From assembly GCA_019264505.1 (NCBI GenBank), contig JAHUZY010000514.1:1-28367 (forward strand): a DNA stretch of 28,367 nucleotides. Direction: 5' to 3'. Both the position numbers and the translations under genes were made by a program. Under the pieces are notes generated by a model. The model made no database searches. It was not told the origin of the DNA and worked only from the letters and a program-made list of their open reading frames with translations. This stretch comes from Phenylobacterium sp. (lineage in GTDB: Bacteria; Pseudomonadota; Alphaproteobacteria; Caulobacterales; Caulobacteraceae). Within the stretch, counting starts at the first letter, position 1; each line of letters begins with the position of its first letter. Of this stretch, positions 16,050 to 23,813 are shown piece after piece.

Positions 16050-16762
16050 TGGGGCAGGCCTTCTGAGGCTGAGGGTCCGGCTGCGCGACCGAAGGGATCG
16101 AACAGGCGAGCGAACAGGGGGGTGCGGCGAAGATCTCCGCCGCCGCCGGGACGGGGATCGAAGCTGCGGCTCTCCTCGACGGGAAAGGGCACGATCTCGG
16201 CGGAAGCGTCGTGCTCAGGCGGCGCCCGCATGGCTTCTTCGCGGATGGTCCAGAGCTCATGCAGCCGAGCGGCGACCAGGAAGGCGGTGAATTCGGTCTC
16301 AAGCGCTTCCGCATGCACCATCGCCATCCGGGCGCAGGCCCCGGGAGCATGGCGGCGGATCTGACCGACGCCATAGAATTCCTGGCCTTCCACCACGCGC
16401 CGCGCTTCTTCCAGGGCGCCGACGGGCAGACGGGACTCGTCGGCCTCCCGGCTTGCGATCACCACGGTCTGCCGGGTGATGGCCAGTCGCAGCATCAGCA
16501 GACCGGCTAGGGCCTCTGAGCCCGGCTGCCAGCGACTGCGGGTTCCGGTCCAGCCCAGGGTCCATTCGGCCCGGAACTTGAGCGCGATGGTCGCAAAGGT
16601 GTCGAGCAGGCAATATTCCACCACCCGCCGTTCGCCGTCGTCGCTCAGCACGCCTGATCCAAAGAAGTGCGGCGTCGCCGGGGCGGGCTGATCCAGGGCG
16701 CCCAGGTCCTGGCGCAACGCCAGGTGGATGATCTCGGCGCCGGAAGGGGGCAATTGGGTCAC
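16046..16762 (-). CDS. Protein of unknown family, middle gene of the SciP-like operon
   Basis: A 238-residue soluble protein that I do not recognise. There is no signal peptide or membrane segment. The first 150 residues look globular and helical (RRVVEYCLLDTFATIALKF, then LAGLLMLRLAITRQTVVIAS, LEEARRVVEGQEFYGVGQI and AEALETEFTAFLVAARLHEL). The last 55 residues are Pro/Arg/Gly rich and probably disordered. GTG 16762 was chosen because GGGAGG sits seven bases upstream and GTGA overlaps the stop of the previous gene. It lies between a winged-helix regulator and a SciP-like protein, both coupled to it, so a regulatory partner role is likely but unproven. Confidence 0.75.
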   Translation of the reverse strand: MTQLPPSGAEIIHLALRQDLGALDQPAPATPHFFGSGVLSDDGERRVVEYCLLDTFATIALKFRAEWTLGWTGTRSRWQPGSEALAGLLMLRLAITRQTVVIASREADESRLPVGALEEARRVVEGQEFYGVGQIRRHAPGACARMAMVHAEALETEFTAFLVAARLHELWTIREEAMRAPPEHDASAEIVPFPVEESRSFDPRPGGGGDLRRTPLFARLFDPFGRAAGPSASEGLPQ

Positions 16763-17220
16763 TGGAGCGCCTCCCAATCATAGGGCATCTCGAGCGGCTG
16801 GGCGCGGCGAACGAAGTCGCTGATCTCCTCACGGGCGAGTGTGAGGCTAAAGGCCGAGCCGGGGCCAGGGGTGATGAGGTCGCGTTCCACAAGGATGCGG
16901 AGCTTGCGGCGGACGGTCTCCCGGGGGATGCCGGTCATTGAACTTATGCTAAAAGCCGACAAGGTCGCGGTAATGGCCGCGCCGCTGTCGTCTTCATCCA
17001 TACTGACTGACTTCACGGCTTCAGCCGCCGAAGCTAGAAGAAAGGCAGTATAGATATACAAGGCTTCAGAGTCATTGCCGCACCTGGCGCGCCACGATGA
17101 CGTAAGCTTGAAAAGGGTGCTTGCGGCGAGGTGGAAGCGATACATCAACGAAGTGAAAGTCTCCGACCGCTGGGTTAATGATCGCTGTCTTGACCAGTGC
17201 GTGGATGTCTCGAGAACCAT
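16759..17220 (-). CDS. Winged-helix/HTH transcriptional regulator
   Basis: A 153-residue protein with a C-terminal DNA-binding winged helix: FSISSMTGIPRETVRRKLRIL as the helix-turn-helix (about residues 90-110), then VERDLITPGPGSAFSLTL as wing. The N-terminal half is helical (SLMYRFHLAASTLFKLT, then ALYIYTAFLLASAAEAV) and may dimerise or sense a signal; no ligand motif is seen. The HTH resembles the Crp/MarR-like group, but no named family is certain. ATG 17220 has GAGG five bases upstream. It is the first gene of the operon with the unknown protein and the SciP-like gene, and the repeats at 17261-17313 are candidate autoregulatory sites. Confidence 0.8.
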   Translation of the reverse strand: MVLETSTHWSRQRSLTQRSETFTSLMYRFHLAASTLFKLTSSWRARCGNDSEALYIYTAFLLASAAEAVKSVSMDEDDSGAAITATLSAFSISSMTGIPRETVRRKLRILVERDLITPGPGSAFSLTLAREEISDFVRRAQPLEMPYDWEALQ

Positions 17221-17260
17221 AGCAACCTCACGAATTCGGTTGAATGGTGGTCAAGTGCGG

Positions 17261-17313
17261 CAAATTGGCAATCAACTTGGTGCGCAATTTGGGCGCGGGG
17301 ACGCGTAATTTGG
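17261..17313. promoter_or_regulatory. AATTTGG repeat cluster in the regulator promoter
   Basis: AATTTGG occurs at 17286-17292 and 17307-17313, exactly 21 bp apart (about two helical turns). The inverse CAAATTG lies at 17261-17267, making an inverted repeat with CAATTTG at 17285-17291. The stretch is AT-richer than its surroundings and starts 41 bp upstream of the winged-helix gene. Such phased half-sites suit a dimeric regulator; binding is an inference. Confidence 0.4.
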
Positions 17314-17317
17314 ACGG

Positions 17318-17333
17318 TTACCGGTCCATTAAC
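17318..17333. promoter_or_regulatory. CtrA-like box
   Basis: TTAC-CGGTCCA-TTAAC matches the full CtrA consensus TTAA-N7-TTAA(C) with one mismatch. It is 98 bp upstream of the winged-helix/SciP-like operon on the minus strand. It is also 325 bp upstream of the GT4 gene on the plus strand. The spacing of exactly 7 and the flanking C support it, but one such match can occur by chance. Confidence 0.4.
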
Positions 17334-17657
17334 TCTCCTTGGCCGTCCAGAACGCGGCGGCTCCGATCGAGCTCCTGAGCGCGGGAGACATGGACATTTC
17401 ACGCACGGTCAAGCAAGGGGGCGGGCGGCATAAATTCGCCTCAAACGGGAACTTTTTTGATTCAACACGTAGCAGGCTGCGATCCAGGGTGGATTTAAGC
17501 CCGCCCTCGTCACATTTTGACATACGCCTGCAACAGGGGCCGTAGAGCCTCAGCCGGTCTCGAGCGGCGCCTGGCCGCAAGGCGCATTGCGCCCGGACGA
17601 TGGGAAAGGCGAGGTTCGCCTAGGCTCCCGCCCGTACAAGCTGTAGACCCCGAGGCC
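17334..17657. other. Intergenic region upstream of the glycan operon
   Basis: About 320 bp with no gene I can support; short reading frames on both strands have no recognisable features. It contains TTGACA at 17517-17522, a possible -35 element for the GT4 operon, but no good -10 at the right distance. The segment around 17430-17520 is noticeably AT-richer than the genes around it. Confidence 0.4.
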
Positions 17658-18962
17658 ATGCTCGAGACACCTGTGGTTAAAGACAACGACCGCGCCGAAC
17701 GCTCTGGCCGGCGTCGCGCCGGCGGACCCCTGCGGATCGCCTTCCTCTCTTACCGGTCAGATCCGAGGGTCGGGGGGCAGGGAGTATACCTGGCCCAAGC
17801 CACCCGCGCTCTGGCCGCTCGCGGCCACAAGGTCGATGTGCTGTCGGGCCCCCCATATCCGGATCTTGCGCCGGAGGTCGGCCTTGTGGAGATCCCGTCG
17901 CTGGATCTCTACGCCCAGCCGCACAACGGTCACCTGTCCCTGCGCCTCCGTCACCTGCTGAGCTGGACCGATCTGGCGGAGTATTTCGGCCACCTGTCGG
18001 GCAAGTTCATGGAGCCCTATACCTTCGGTCGTCGGGCGGCGCGCTATCTGCGGGCCCATGCGGCCGACTATGACGTGGTCATCGACAATCAGTCCCTCGG
18101 CTACGGCCTGCTGGACATCAAGCGCTCCGGCCTGCCCGTGGTCGGCGTCATCCACCATCCCATCCGCCGTGACCTGGAGCTAGCTCTGGACGCCGAGCCA
18201 GAGGCCAAGGTCCGCTGGCTGATCCGACGCTGGTACAGCTTTCTGTCGATGCAGGAACATGTGGCCCCCCGCCTGGACCGGGTCATCGTGGTCTCAAAGA
18301 GCGCCGGCGCCGATGTGGCGAGCTATCTGAAGGTCCTGCCGGAGCGGATGACCGCCATTCCGCTGGGGGTCGATCAGACCGTGTTCCGCCCGCAACCAGA
18401 CCTGCGCAGGCGCGACCGACGCATCCTGACCACCGCCAGCGCCGATGTGCCGCTGAAGGGGCTTGGGATCCTGATCCAGGCCTATGCGGACCTGCTGCCC
18501 GCCTATCCCGACCTGGAACTGGTGGTGATCGGCAAGCTCAAACCCGACGGGCCCACCGGCAAGCTGATCAACAGCCTAGGCCTGACCGAGCGCATCAGCT
18601 TCATCAGCGACCTGAGCGGCGAGGAGATGGCCGAGCAGTACGCCCGGGCCACTATCTGCGTGACGCCTTCCCTCTATGAGGGCTTCGGCCTGCCGGCGGC
18701 CGAGGCCATGAGCTGCGCGTCCCCGGTGATCGTCACCGATGGCGGTTCCCTGCCCGAGGTGGTCGGCGAGGCGGGCGTGGTGGTGCGGCGGGGTGATTCC
18801 GAAGCCCTGGCCACCGCCATTGGGCAATTGCTGGACGATCCCGCCAAGCGGCTGTCGCTCAGCGAGGCCAGCCGAAGACGGGCGCGGGAGGTGTTCTCCT
18901 GGGACCGGGCCGGCGCCGCCTATGAGGCGGTGCTTGAAGATGCGGTGATCGCGGCGTGCTAA
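17658..18962 (+). CDS. GT4-family glycosyltransferase
   Basis: A 434-residue retaining glycosyltransferase of the GT4/GT-B type. The N-terminal Rossmann domain begins RIAFLSYRSDPRVGGQGVYL at about residue 26, with the glycine-rich loop that binds substrate. The C-terminal domain carries the donor-binding E-x7-E motif in PSLYEGFGLPAAEAMSC (about residues 338-354). LTTASADVPLKGLGILIQAY marks the interdomain part. Donor and acceptor cannot be told. ATG 17658 was chosen as the first start near the domain; GAGG is only two bases away, so the start is uncertain. The stop overlaps the next gene by 7 bp. GT4 proteins of this subtype (opening LSYRS, GGQGVY) also occur beside a methyltransferase and a toroid-fold protein in actinobacteria, as here. 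Confidence 0.88.
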   Translation: MLETPVVKDNDRAERSGRRRAGGPLRIAFLSYRSDPRVGGQGVYLAQATRALAARGHKVDVLSGPPYPDLAPEVGLVEIPSLDLYAQPHNGHLSLRLRHLLSWTDLAEYFGHLSGKFMEPYTFGRRAARYLRAHAADYDVVIDNQSLGYGLLDIKRSGLPVVGVIHHPIRRDLELALDAEPEAKVRWLIRRWYSFLSMQEHVAPRLDRVIVVSKSAGADVASYLKVLPERMTAIPLGVDQTVFRPQPDLRRRDRRILTTASADVPLKGLGILIQAYADLLPAYPDLELVVIGKLKPDGPTGKLINSLGLTERISFISDLSGEEMAEQYARATICVTPSLYEGFGLPAAEAMSCASPVIVTDGGSLPEVVGEAGVVVRRGDSEALATAIGQLLDDPAKRLSLSEASRRRAREVFSWDRAGAAYEAVLEDAVIAAC

Positions 18963-19693
18963 CTGTTGAAATGAACCGCCTGGGCCTGCGCCCCGGCGAC
19001 TGGGTGCTGGATCTTGGGTGCGGCGAGGGCCGCCATTGCCACGGTGTCCACCTGGAAGATGGCGTGAACGTCGTTGGCCTCGACATGGACGAGGCCTCCC
19101 TGCGCAAGGCCATGGCCGGCGTCTTCGAGCTGCCGCCGCCGAAGCATCCTGGCGCCTGCGTCTTTCTGAAGGGCGACGCCTACCGGCTGCCCTTCGCCGA
19201 TGGGACCTTCGATGCGGTGATCTGTTCGGAAGTCCTGGAGCATCTGGACAACTATCCCGGGGCGCTGGCGGAGATCCAACGCGTGCTGAAGCCCGGCGGC
19301 CTCTTCGCCCCCACCGTGCCGCGGGCCTGGCCCGAGACCCTCTGCTGGAAGCTGGCGCCGGGCGAGGGCGGCTATGCCGACCAGCCCGGCGGGCATGTTC
19401 GCATCTTCCAGGAAGACATCCTGCGCCGGGAGATCGAGCGGCTCGGCTACCGGTTCCTGGGCCAGCACTATGCGCACGGCCTGCACAGTCCCTACTGGTG
19501 GCTGAAGTGCGCCTTCTGGAACCGCCAGGACGATCACCCGCTCATCAAGGCCTATCACCGGTTCCTGGTGTGGGACCTGATGGAGAAGCCGGCCTTGACG
19601 CGGGGACTTGAAACGATCGCCGCCCCGCTGATGGGTAAGAGCGTGGCCTTCTATTTCCGCAAGGCCGTGCCGAAGGCGAGCGGCCCGTCATGA
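18956..19693 (+). CDS. Class I SAM-dependent methyltransferase
   Basis: A 245-residue methyltransferase. SAM-binding motif I is VLDLGCGEGRH (about residues 17-27), the acidic motif II is VVGLDMDEASL, and VICSEVLEHLDNYPGALAEI then RVLKPGGLFAPTVP are the post-motifs of the Methyltransf_11 type. The C-terminus (SPYWWLKCAFWN, LIKAYHRFLVWD) is hydrophobic and may touch a membrane or lipid-linked acceptor. The GTG start overlaps the GT4 stop by 7 bp and the ATGA at 19690 couples it to the next gene. It probably methylates the product of the neighbouring glycosyltransferase or its lipid carrier; this is inference. Confidence 0.85.
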   Translation: MLTVEMNRLGLRPGDWVLDLGCGEGRHCHGVHLEDGVNVVGLDMDEASLRKAMAGVFELPPPKHPGACVFLKGDAYRLPFADGTFDAVICSEVLEHLDNYPGALAEIQRVLKPGGLFAPTVPRAWPETLCWKLAPGEGGYADQPGGHVRIFQEDILRREIERLGYRFLGQHYAHGLHSPYWWLKCAFWNRQDDHPLIKAYHRFLVWDLMEKPALTRGLETIAAPLMGKSVAFYFRKAVPKASGPS

Positions 19694-20751
19694 GCGCGCC
19701 GCGCGCCACCCGCAGGGCGCCGACCCGCCGCCGCGACCCGCTGACCGGGGCTGTGCTCTGCATGCTGCAGAGTCAGGGGCAGGATGGCGCGATCCCCTGG
19801 TTCGAGGCGGGTCCCTGGGATCCCTGGAACCACGGGGAGTGCGTCATGGCGCTGGCGGTCGCCGGCGAGTGGGACGCCGCCCGCAGCGGCCTGGACTGTC
19901 TGATGGCCCGTCAGGGCGCCGACGGCGCCTGGCTTGGTGAATATGGCAACATGCTGCCTATGGCCGACCGGCTGCACATGGCCAGAGTGCGGCCCCCGGC
20001 GTTTCGAGACACCAACTTTGCGGCCTATTGCGCCGTCGTAGTCTGGCACAGCTATGTGCTCACGGGGGATGCGGCGCTCGTGCAGCCCTACTGGCCCATG
20101 GTGCGCCGTGCGATCGACTTCGTCCTGTCCCTGCAGCATGAGGCCGGCGACATCTCCTGGTCGGCCGAGGCTCACCTGACCAGCGCCGATGACGCCGTGC
20201 GCGCCGGCGGCGGTTCGATCTACAAGAGCCTGGAATGCGCGATGCGGCTCGCTGAGCTGATGGGGGAGCCGCAGCCGCGCTGGGCCGAGGGTCAGGCGCG
20301 GCTGGGTCAGGCCCTACGCGGCCAGCCTGAACGCTTTGATCGCACGGCCGACCGGTCGGGTTTCGCCATGGACTGGTACTATCCGATGCTGGGCGGCGCG
20401 CTGACCGGCGTGGCGGCTCTGCAGCGTCTGGACGCCGGCTGGTCGCGGTTCGTGGAGCTGGGCGTCGGCTGCCGCTGCGTCGCCGAGCAGCCCTGGGCGA
20501 CCGTGGCCGAAACCTGCGAGCTCGTCATGGCCTTGGTGGCCCTGGGGCGGCGGGAACAGGCCGTCGAGCTATTGACCTGGCAGGACGCCCATCGCGACTC
20601 TGATGGCGTCTACTGGATGGGCTGGCAATTCCAGGAGGCGATCATCTGGCCGGAGGAGCGGCCGACCTGGACGCAGGCCGCCGCCATCCTCGCCCATGAC
20701 GCGCTATATGATCTGACACCGGCGTCACAGGTTCTAGTGAGCCACGGCTGA
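19690..20751 (+). CDS. Toroid-fold protein (annotated as prenyltransferase-like in relatives)
   Basis: A 353-residue protein with repeated helical pairs of an alpha/alpha toroid. The features are DPWNHGECVMALAVAGEWDA, LDCLMARQGADGAWLGEY, TNFAAYCAVVVWHSYVLTGD and PYWPMVRRAIDFVLSLQHE, then GDISWS. Repeats with Q.-DG-W resemble squalene-cyclase/prenyltransferase repeats, and homologues are often labelled prenyltransferase for that reason. The Trp/Asp/Glu-rich clefts would equally fit a glycoside-processing six-hairpin enzyme, and the operon (GT4 and methyltransferase) favours a carbohydrate or lipid-carrier role. I would not assign a reaction. The start overlaps the methyltransferase stop by 4 bp. 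Confidence 0.75.
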   Translation: MSAPRATRRAPTRRRDPLTGAVLCMLQSQGQDGAIPWFEAGPWDPWNHGECVMALAVAGEWDAARSGLDCLMARQGADGAWLGEYGNMLPMADRLHMARVRPPAFRDTNFAAYCAVVVWHSYVLTGDAALVQPYWPMVRRAIDFVLSLQHEAGDISWSAEAHLTSADDAVRAGGGSIYKSLECAMRLAELMGEPQPRWAEGQARLGQALRGQPERFDRTADRSGFAMDWYYPMLGGALTGVAALQRLDAGWSRFVELGVGCRCVAEQPWATVAETCELVMALVALGRREQAVELLTWQDAHRDSDGVYWMGWQFQEAIIWPEERPTWTQAAAILAHDALYDLTPASQVLVSHG

Positions 20752-20764
20752 GGATAGCCGGGCG

Positions 20765-21163
20765 CTATTCGTCCAAGGCCCTCGGCTTCGTGTCCTCGAG
20801 CCTATGAGCCGCATTGGCTTCATCGGAGCGCACCTCGCCTATGCCCACCGCAAGCATGCCTAGGATCACGCCGGTCAGATTGGCCATAATGTCGCGAACC
20901 TCGAAGCGCCCAGGCATCAGCTGAGCAAGTTGAAGCAATTCGAGGCCGGCGCCGAGGCCGAGCACCGTCAGGCCGATGAGCCAGAGGTGCGTCTGCGGTA
21001 GGGCTGCGCTGGCCAGCATGACGAGACCAAGGGCGATCAGGCCATGCTCGAGCGTGTCGGATGCGATCGCAAGACGCGAGGCATGGTGGTTCGGCTCGAA
21101 GATCATCGAGACGGCCCAGACTAGGAACATGATGAGCGCTACGCGCGCCGCAAGCTGAAGCAT
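20765..21163 (-). CDS. VanZ-like membrane protein
   Basis: A 132-residue membrane protein with the VanZ-like layout: hydrophobic segments around LAARVALIMFLVWAVSMI, HGLIALGLVMLASAAL, LWLIGLTVLGLGAGLELLQL and ANLTGVILGMLAVGIGEV. The LELLQLAQLMPGRFEVRDIMANLTG stretch (in outline) is the conserved VanZ signature. ATG 21163 has AAGG six bases upstream; ATG 21178 and GTG 21226 are alternatives that add an N-terminal tail. Such proteins are common beside exopolysaccharide genes; no precise function is known. It converges with the toroid gene, with only 13 bp between. Confidence 0.78.
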   Translation of the reverse strand: MLQLAARVALIMFLVWAVSMIFEPNHHASRLAIASDTLEHGLIALGLVMLASAALPQTHLWLIGLTVLGLGAGLELLQLAQLMPGRFEVRDIMANLTGVILGMLAVGIGEVRSDEANAAHRLEDTKPRALDE

Positions 21164-21343
21164 GCCCCGCCTTAGCATCCTGTCTGTGACCGATCGTCCT
21201 GGCTTCTCCAGCAAGGCGTCCAACACACGCCGGTCACCGCCGTCTGACGGGAATTCGAACAGGCCCGCTCTTCCCTCGCCGCGTTCTGATCAGGTTCGGG
21301 GCAAGGGTCAGACTGGGATGAGAGTGGCGCCTTCCCCATGCGA

Positions 21344-21970
21344 TCATAGGCGACGCAGTATCCGCAGGCTCTTAATCGACTCCATTTCAGCGAACAAATC
21401 TGAGGCGAGGGCCCGCTGATAGATCTCAAAGGGTGGGCGGCCGCCGTCGGCTGGGTCTGGAAAGACGTCGTGAATGGCCAGAAGGCCGGCAGGCGCCAGG
21501 TGTGGCGTCCATCCCCGATAGTCGGCCACGGCCGCCTCCAGAGTGTGGCCACCGTCGATGAAGAGGAAACCCAGGCGTCCACCCCAATTGGCGGCTACGG
21601 TTGCTGAACGTCCGACGATCGGGATCACCGTCTCCTCCAGTCCTGCCGCCCGCAAGTTGCGGCGCAGGTGGGGCAGCGTGTCCATGGCGCCCGCGGCCGT
21701 GTCCCAGAGGTCGGCGTCATGGTACTCCCAGCCGGGCTGGTTTTCTTCCGAGCCTCGGTGATGATCGACGGTAAACAATACTGCGCCGAGGCTCTTCAGG
21801 GCGGCGCCGACGTAGATGGCTGACTTGCCGCAATAGGCGCCGACCTCCAGACAGCCCCCGAGTCTTGCGCCCTCCATCGCGGCCCTCTGCAGGGCGGCGC
21901 CTTCAAGGGGGTCGAGGAAGCCTTTGACCTGGTCGATATCTAAGGGCAGTGGCAGGGGCGGCTCAGCCAT
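21344..21970 (-). CDS. Class I SAM-dependent methyltransferase (Methyltransf_24 type)
   Basis: A 208-residue methyltransferase. Motif I is CLEVGAYCGKSAIYVG (about residues 40-55), followed by VLFTVDHHRGSEENQPGWEY. The later FLFIDGGHTLEAAVADYRGW and GLLAIHDVFPDPADGG are the Asp-Gly-His and IHD motifs of the Methyltransf_24/cephalosporin-hydroxylase-like group. There is no membrane segment. The start at 21970 has GGAAG seven bases upstream. It is upstream of the VanZ-like gene on the same strand (180 bp apart) and divergent from sapC. A role in decorating surface glycan is likely from context only. Confidence 0.85.
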   Translation of the reverse strand: MAEPPLPLPLDIDQVKGFLDPLEGAALQRAAMEGARLGGCLEVGAYCGKSAIYVGAALKSLGAVLFTVDHHRGSEENQPGWEYHDADLWDTAAGAMDTLPHLRRNLRAAGLEETVIPIVGRSATVAANWGGRLGFLFIDGGHTLEAAVADYRGWTPHLAPAGLLAIHDVFPDPADGGRPPFEIYQRALASDLFAEMESIKSLRILRRL

Positions 21971-22101
21971 GGTTAAGCTTCCAAATTAGGGTGCGGCGCG
22001 GAGGCTTCGCACATCGACGGCTTCGCGTCAGGATGCGACGGAGAGGCTCGTCCTCAGTTCGAGGTTCAGTGTCGTTTCCTTGGGGGAGGGAGCCATCATT
22101 C

Positions 22102-22815
22102 ATGAAGCCATTGTTCTACGACAATCCGGTCATGATCAGCCTGGAGCGTCATGGGGCGCTGCAGCTTCGTGCGCCCCTCGACTTCAGTTTCGCCAGGTTC
22201 ACCAATGCAGTTCCGCTGACCTTGGCGGAAATACCGCTGGCGGCCCAGTGGTATCCCATCGCGTTCGCCGCCGGCGAGGCGAGCCGGCCTGTTGCGATCG
22301 TGGGGCTTCGCGAGGGCGAGAACCTCTTTGTCGGCAGTGATGGCGCGTGGCGTGAGGGAGCGTATGTCCCAATCTATGTCCGCCGCTACCCCTTCATCCT
22401 CCGACAGGAAGATGACCTTGTCGCGCTTTGTATCGAGGAAGCGGGCGATGTGCTGATCCCGAGCGGCGGCGCCCCACTCTTCGCCGAAGGTCAACCTGCC
22501 GAACTGCTGCAGTCGGCCATGCAATTTTGTCGTTCCGCCCAGGCTGCTGAGCGGGCGACCATTCCGTTTGTGGAGGGCCTGAGGGCGCTGGATTTGTTGG
22601 ACGGTCGCACGGCGATGATCGCCATGCCCGATGGGGCCAAGATGTCCCTGTCAGGCTTCCTGACGATTGACGAGGCGCGACTGCGAGCGCTCAGCGATGA
22701 GCGCTTTCTCGAGCTCCGCCGCAGAGGCTGGCTGAGCGCCATCTTCAGCCAAATTCAGTCGACCCTGAACTGGGGCCGGCTGGCCGACCGGGTGGGCTCG
22801 GTCGCCGCGGCCTAG
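22102..22815 (+). CDS. SapC family protein
   Basis: A 237-residue SapC-family protein. The opening HGALQLRAPLDFSFARFTNAVPLTLAEIP and the AQWYPIAFAA, VPIYVRRYPFILRQEDD and FLTIDEARLRALSDERFLEL segments (in outline) are the family's ordered motifs. SapC-type proteins were first noted with S-layer loci; the molecular role is not known. No signal peptide is seen. ATG 22102 is preceded by GGGGGAGGGAG about ten bases upstream; a longer frame beginning at 21949 would run into the divergent methyltransferase. The last 165 bp overlap the 3' end of the opposite-strand wecG-type gene. Confidence 0.85.
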   Translation: MKPLFYDNPVMISLERHGALQLRAPLDFSFARFTNAVPLTLAEIPLAAQWYPIAFAAGEASRPVAIVGLREGENLFVGSDGAWREGAYVPIYVRRYPFILRQEDDLVALCIEEAGDVLIPSGGAPLFAEGQPAELLQSAMQFCRSAQAAERATIPFVEGLRALDLLDGRTAMIAMPDGAKMSLSGFLTIDEARLRALSDERFLELRRRGWLSAIFSQIQSTLNWGRLADRVGSVAAA

Positions 22816-23658
22816 GGTGCGCCCTGTTGGCTGCCGAAACAGTCGTCCCTCTGCATGCGCCCGCGCGACGTCCTGCAGCGCAGGCACAATCATGAACCAG
22901 GGCTCGACGCAGTACCTACGCCAGAGCCTGACGGGGTCATGAACCAACCTGTAGAGCCACTCAAAGCCCGCTCGCCCCATCCAGCGCGGCGCGGCCTTTT
23001 GAACGCCGGCCTCGTAGTCGAAGGCCGCCCCGACGGAGAAGACCGCGCAAGGCGGCAGGTCCGAACGGTTGTGGACGATCCACTGCTCCTGACGGGGCAT
23101 TCCCATGCCTACGAACAGGATGTGCGGGGCGAACGCGGCTATATCGGCGAGAATCTCGGCGTTCTCGGCAGACCCGGGCGAGGCGTCGAAATACCCATGC
23201 CGAACGCGAATCTCAGCGTCAGGATACGACAGGTGCAGTTGATCAGCCGCCGCCTGAGCCACGCCCGGCCCGCCGCCCAGATAGTAGACCCGCCAGGCCT
23301 TTCGGTTAGCGACGCTCCAGAAGTGGTCGCGCCAGTCCAAATAGGTGCAGCGATGGAAGGGGCGGCTCTGGAGGCCAAGCGCCCGGGTGAAGGTGATCAC
23401 CGGCGTGGAGTCCACCTCAATCAGGTCCGCGCCTTCAAAAAAGGCGGCCAGCTTCGGCGTGCGACGCAAGAGGTAGAGGCTGTGGAGATTGTGATTGGCC
23501 ACGAGGTAGGGCGTGGCGGCGTCAACCGCCGCTTCCACGTGGTGCATGACCTCCTCGGGCCGGACGAGATCGACCTTGGCGCCGAGGACCTCGATCCGCT
23601 CCAGCGCGCGACGCGCCTTGCGAAATGGTCTGCGTTCTGAGGTTCGCCGCTCCAACAT
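22651..23658 (-). CDS. WecG/TagA/CpsF-type glycosyltransferase (GT26)
   Basis: A 335-residue glycosyltransferase of the GT26 family, which transfers a sugar such as ManNAc(A) to an undecaprenyl-linked acceptor. Landmarks in order are YLVANHNLHSLYLLRRTPKL, DLIEVDSTPVITFTRALGL, HRCTYLDWRDHFW, VYYLGGGPGVAQAAAD, RVRHGYFDA, LFVGMGMPRQEQWI and FSVGAAFDYEAGVQKAAPRW. WMGRAGFEWLYRLVHDPVRLWRRY (in outline) closes the domain near residue 265. The remaining 65 residues have no family match and are encoded antisense to the sapC 3' end. Related proteins work in holdfast and exopolysaccharide assembly in Caulobacter; I cannot claim orthology. Confidence 0.9.
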   Translation of the reverse strand: MLERRTSERRPFRKARRALERIEVLGAKVDLVRPEEVMHHVEAAVDAATPYLVANHNLHSLYLLRRTPKLAAFFEGADLIEVDSTPVITFTRALGLQSRPFHRCTYLDWRDHFWSVANRKAWRVYYLGGGPGVAQAAADQLHLSYPDAEIRVRHGYFDASPGSAENAEILADIAAFAPHILFVGMGMPRQEQWIVHNRSDLPPCAVFSVGAAFDYEAGVQKAAPRWMGRAGFEWLYRLVHDPVRLWRRYCVEPWFMIVPALQDVARAHAEGRLFRQPTGRTLGRGDRAHPVGQPAPVQGRLNLAEDGAQPASAAELEKALIAERSQSRLVNRQEA

Positions 23659-23813
23659 CCACCTGACCTTCGGGGTGCAGGATAACGCCCGGACCCCCTT
23701 GTTTCTGAGGCAAGGATAAGGGGAGACGGGTTAAGCGGCCCTTTCGGAGCTTAGCCACTGACCATATCGGCCTCGCCTCGGTCGGCCGCGTGTGGCAGGA
23801 AGTCGCCTCATAT

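Noticed and set aside
17339..17545. Short plus-strand frame (68 codons) upstream of the GT4 gene
   Set aside because: Starts at TTG without a ribosome site, has no domain and lies in a probable promoter region.
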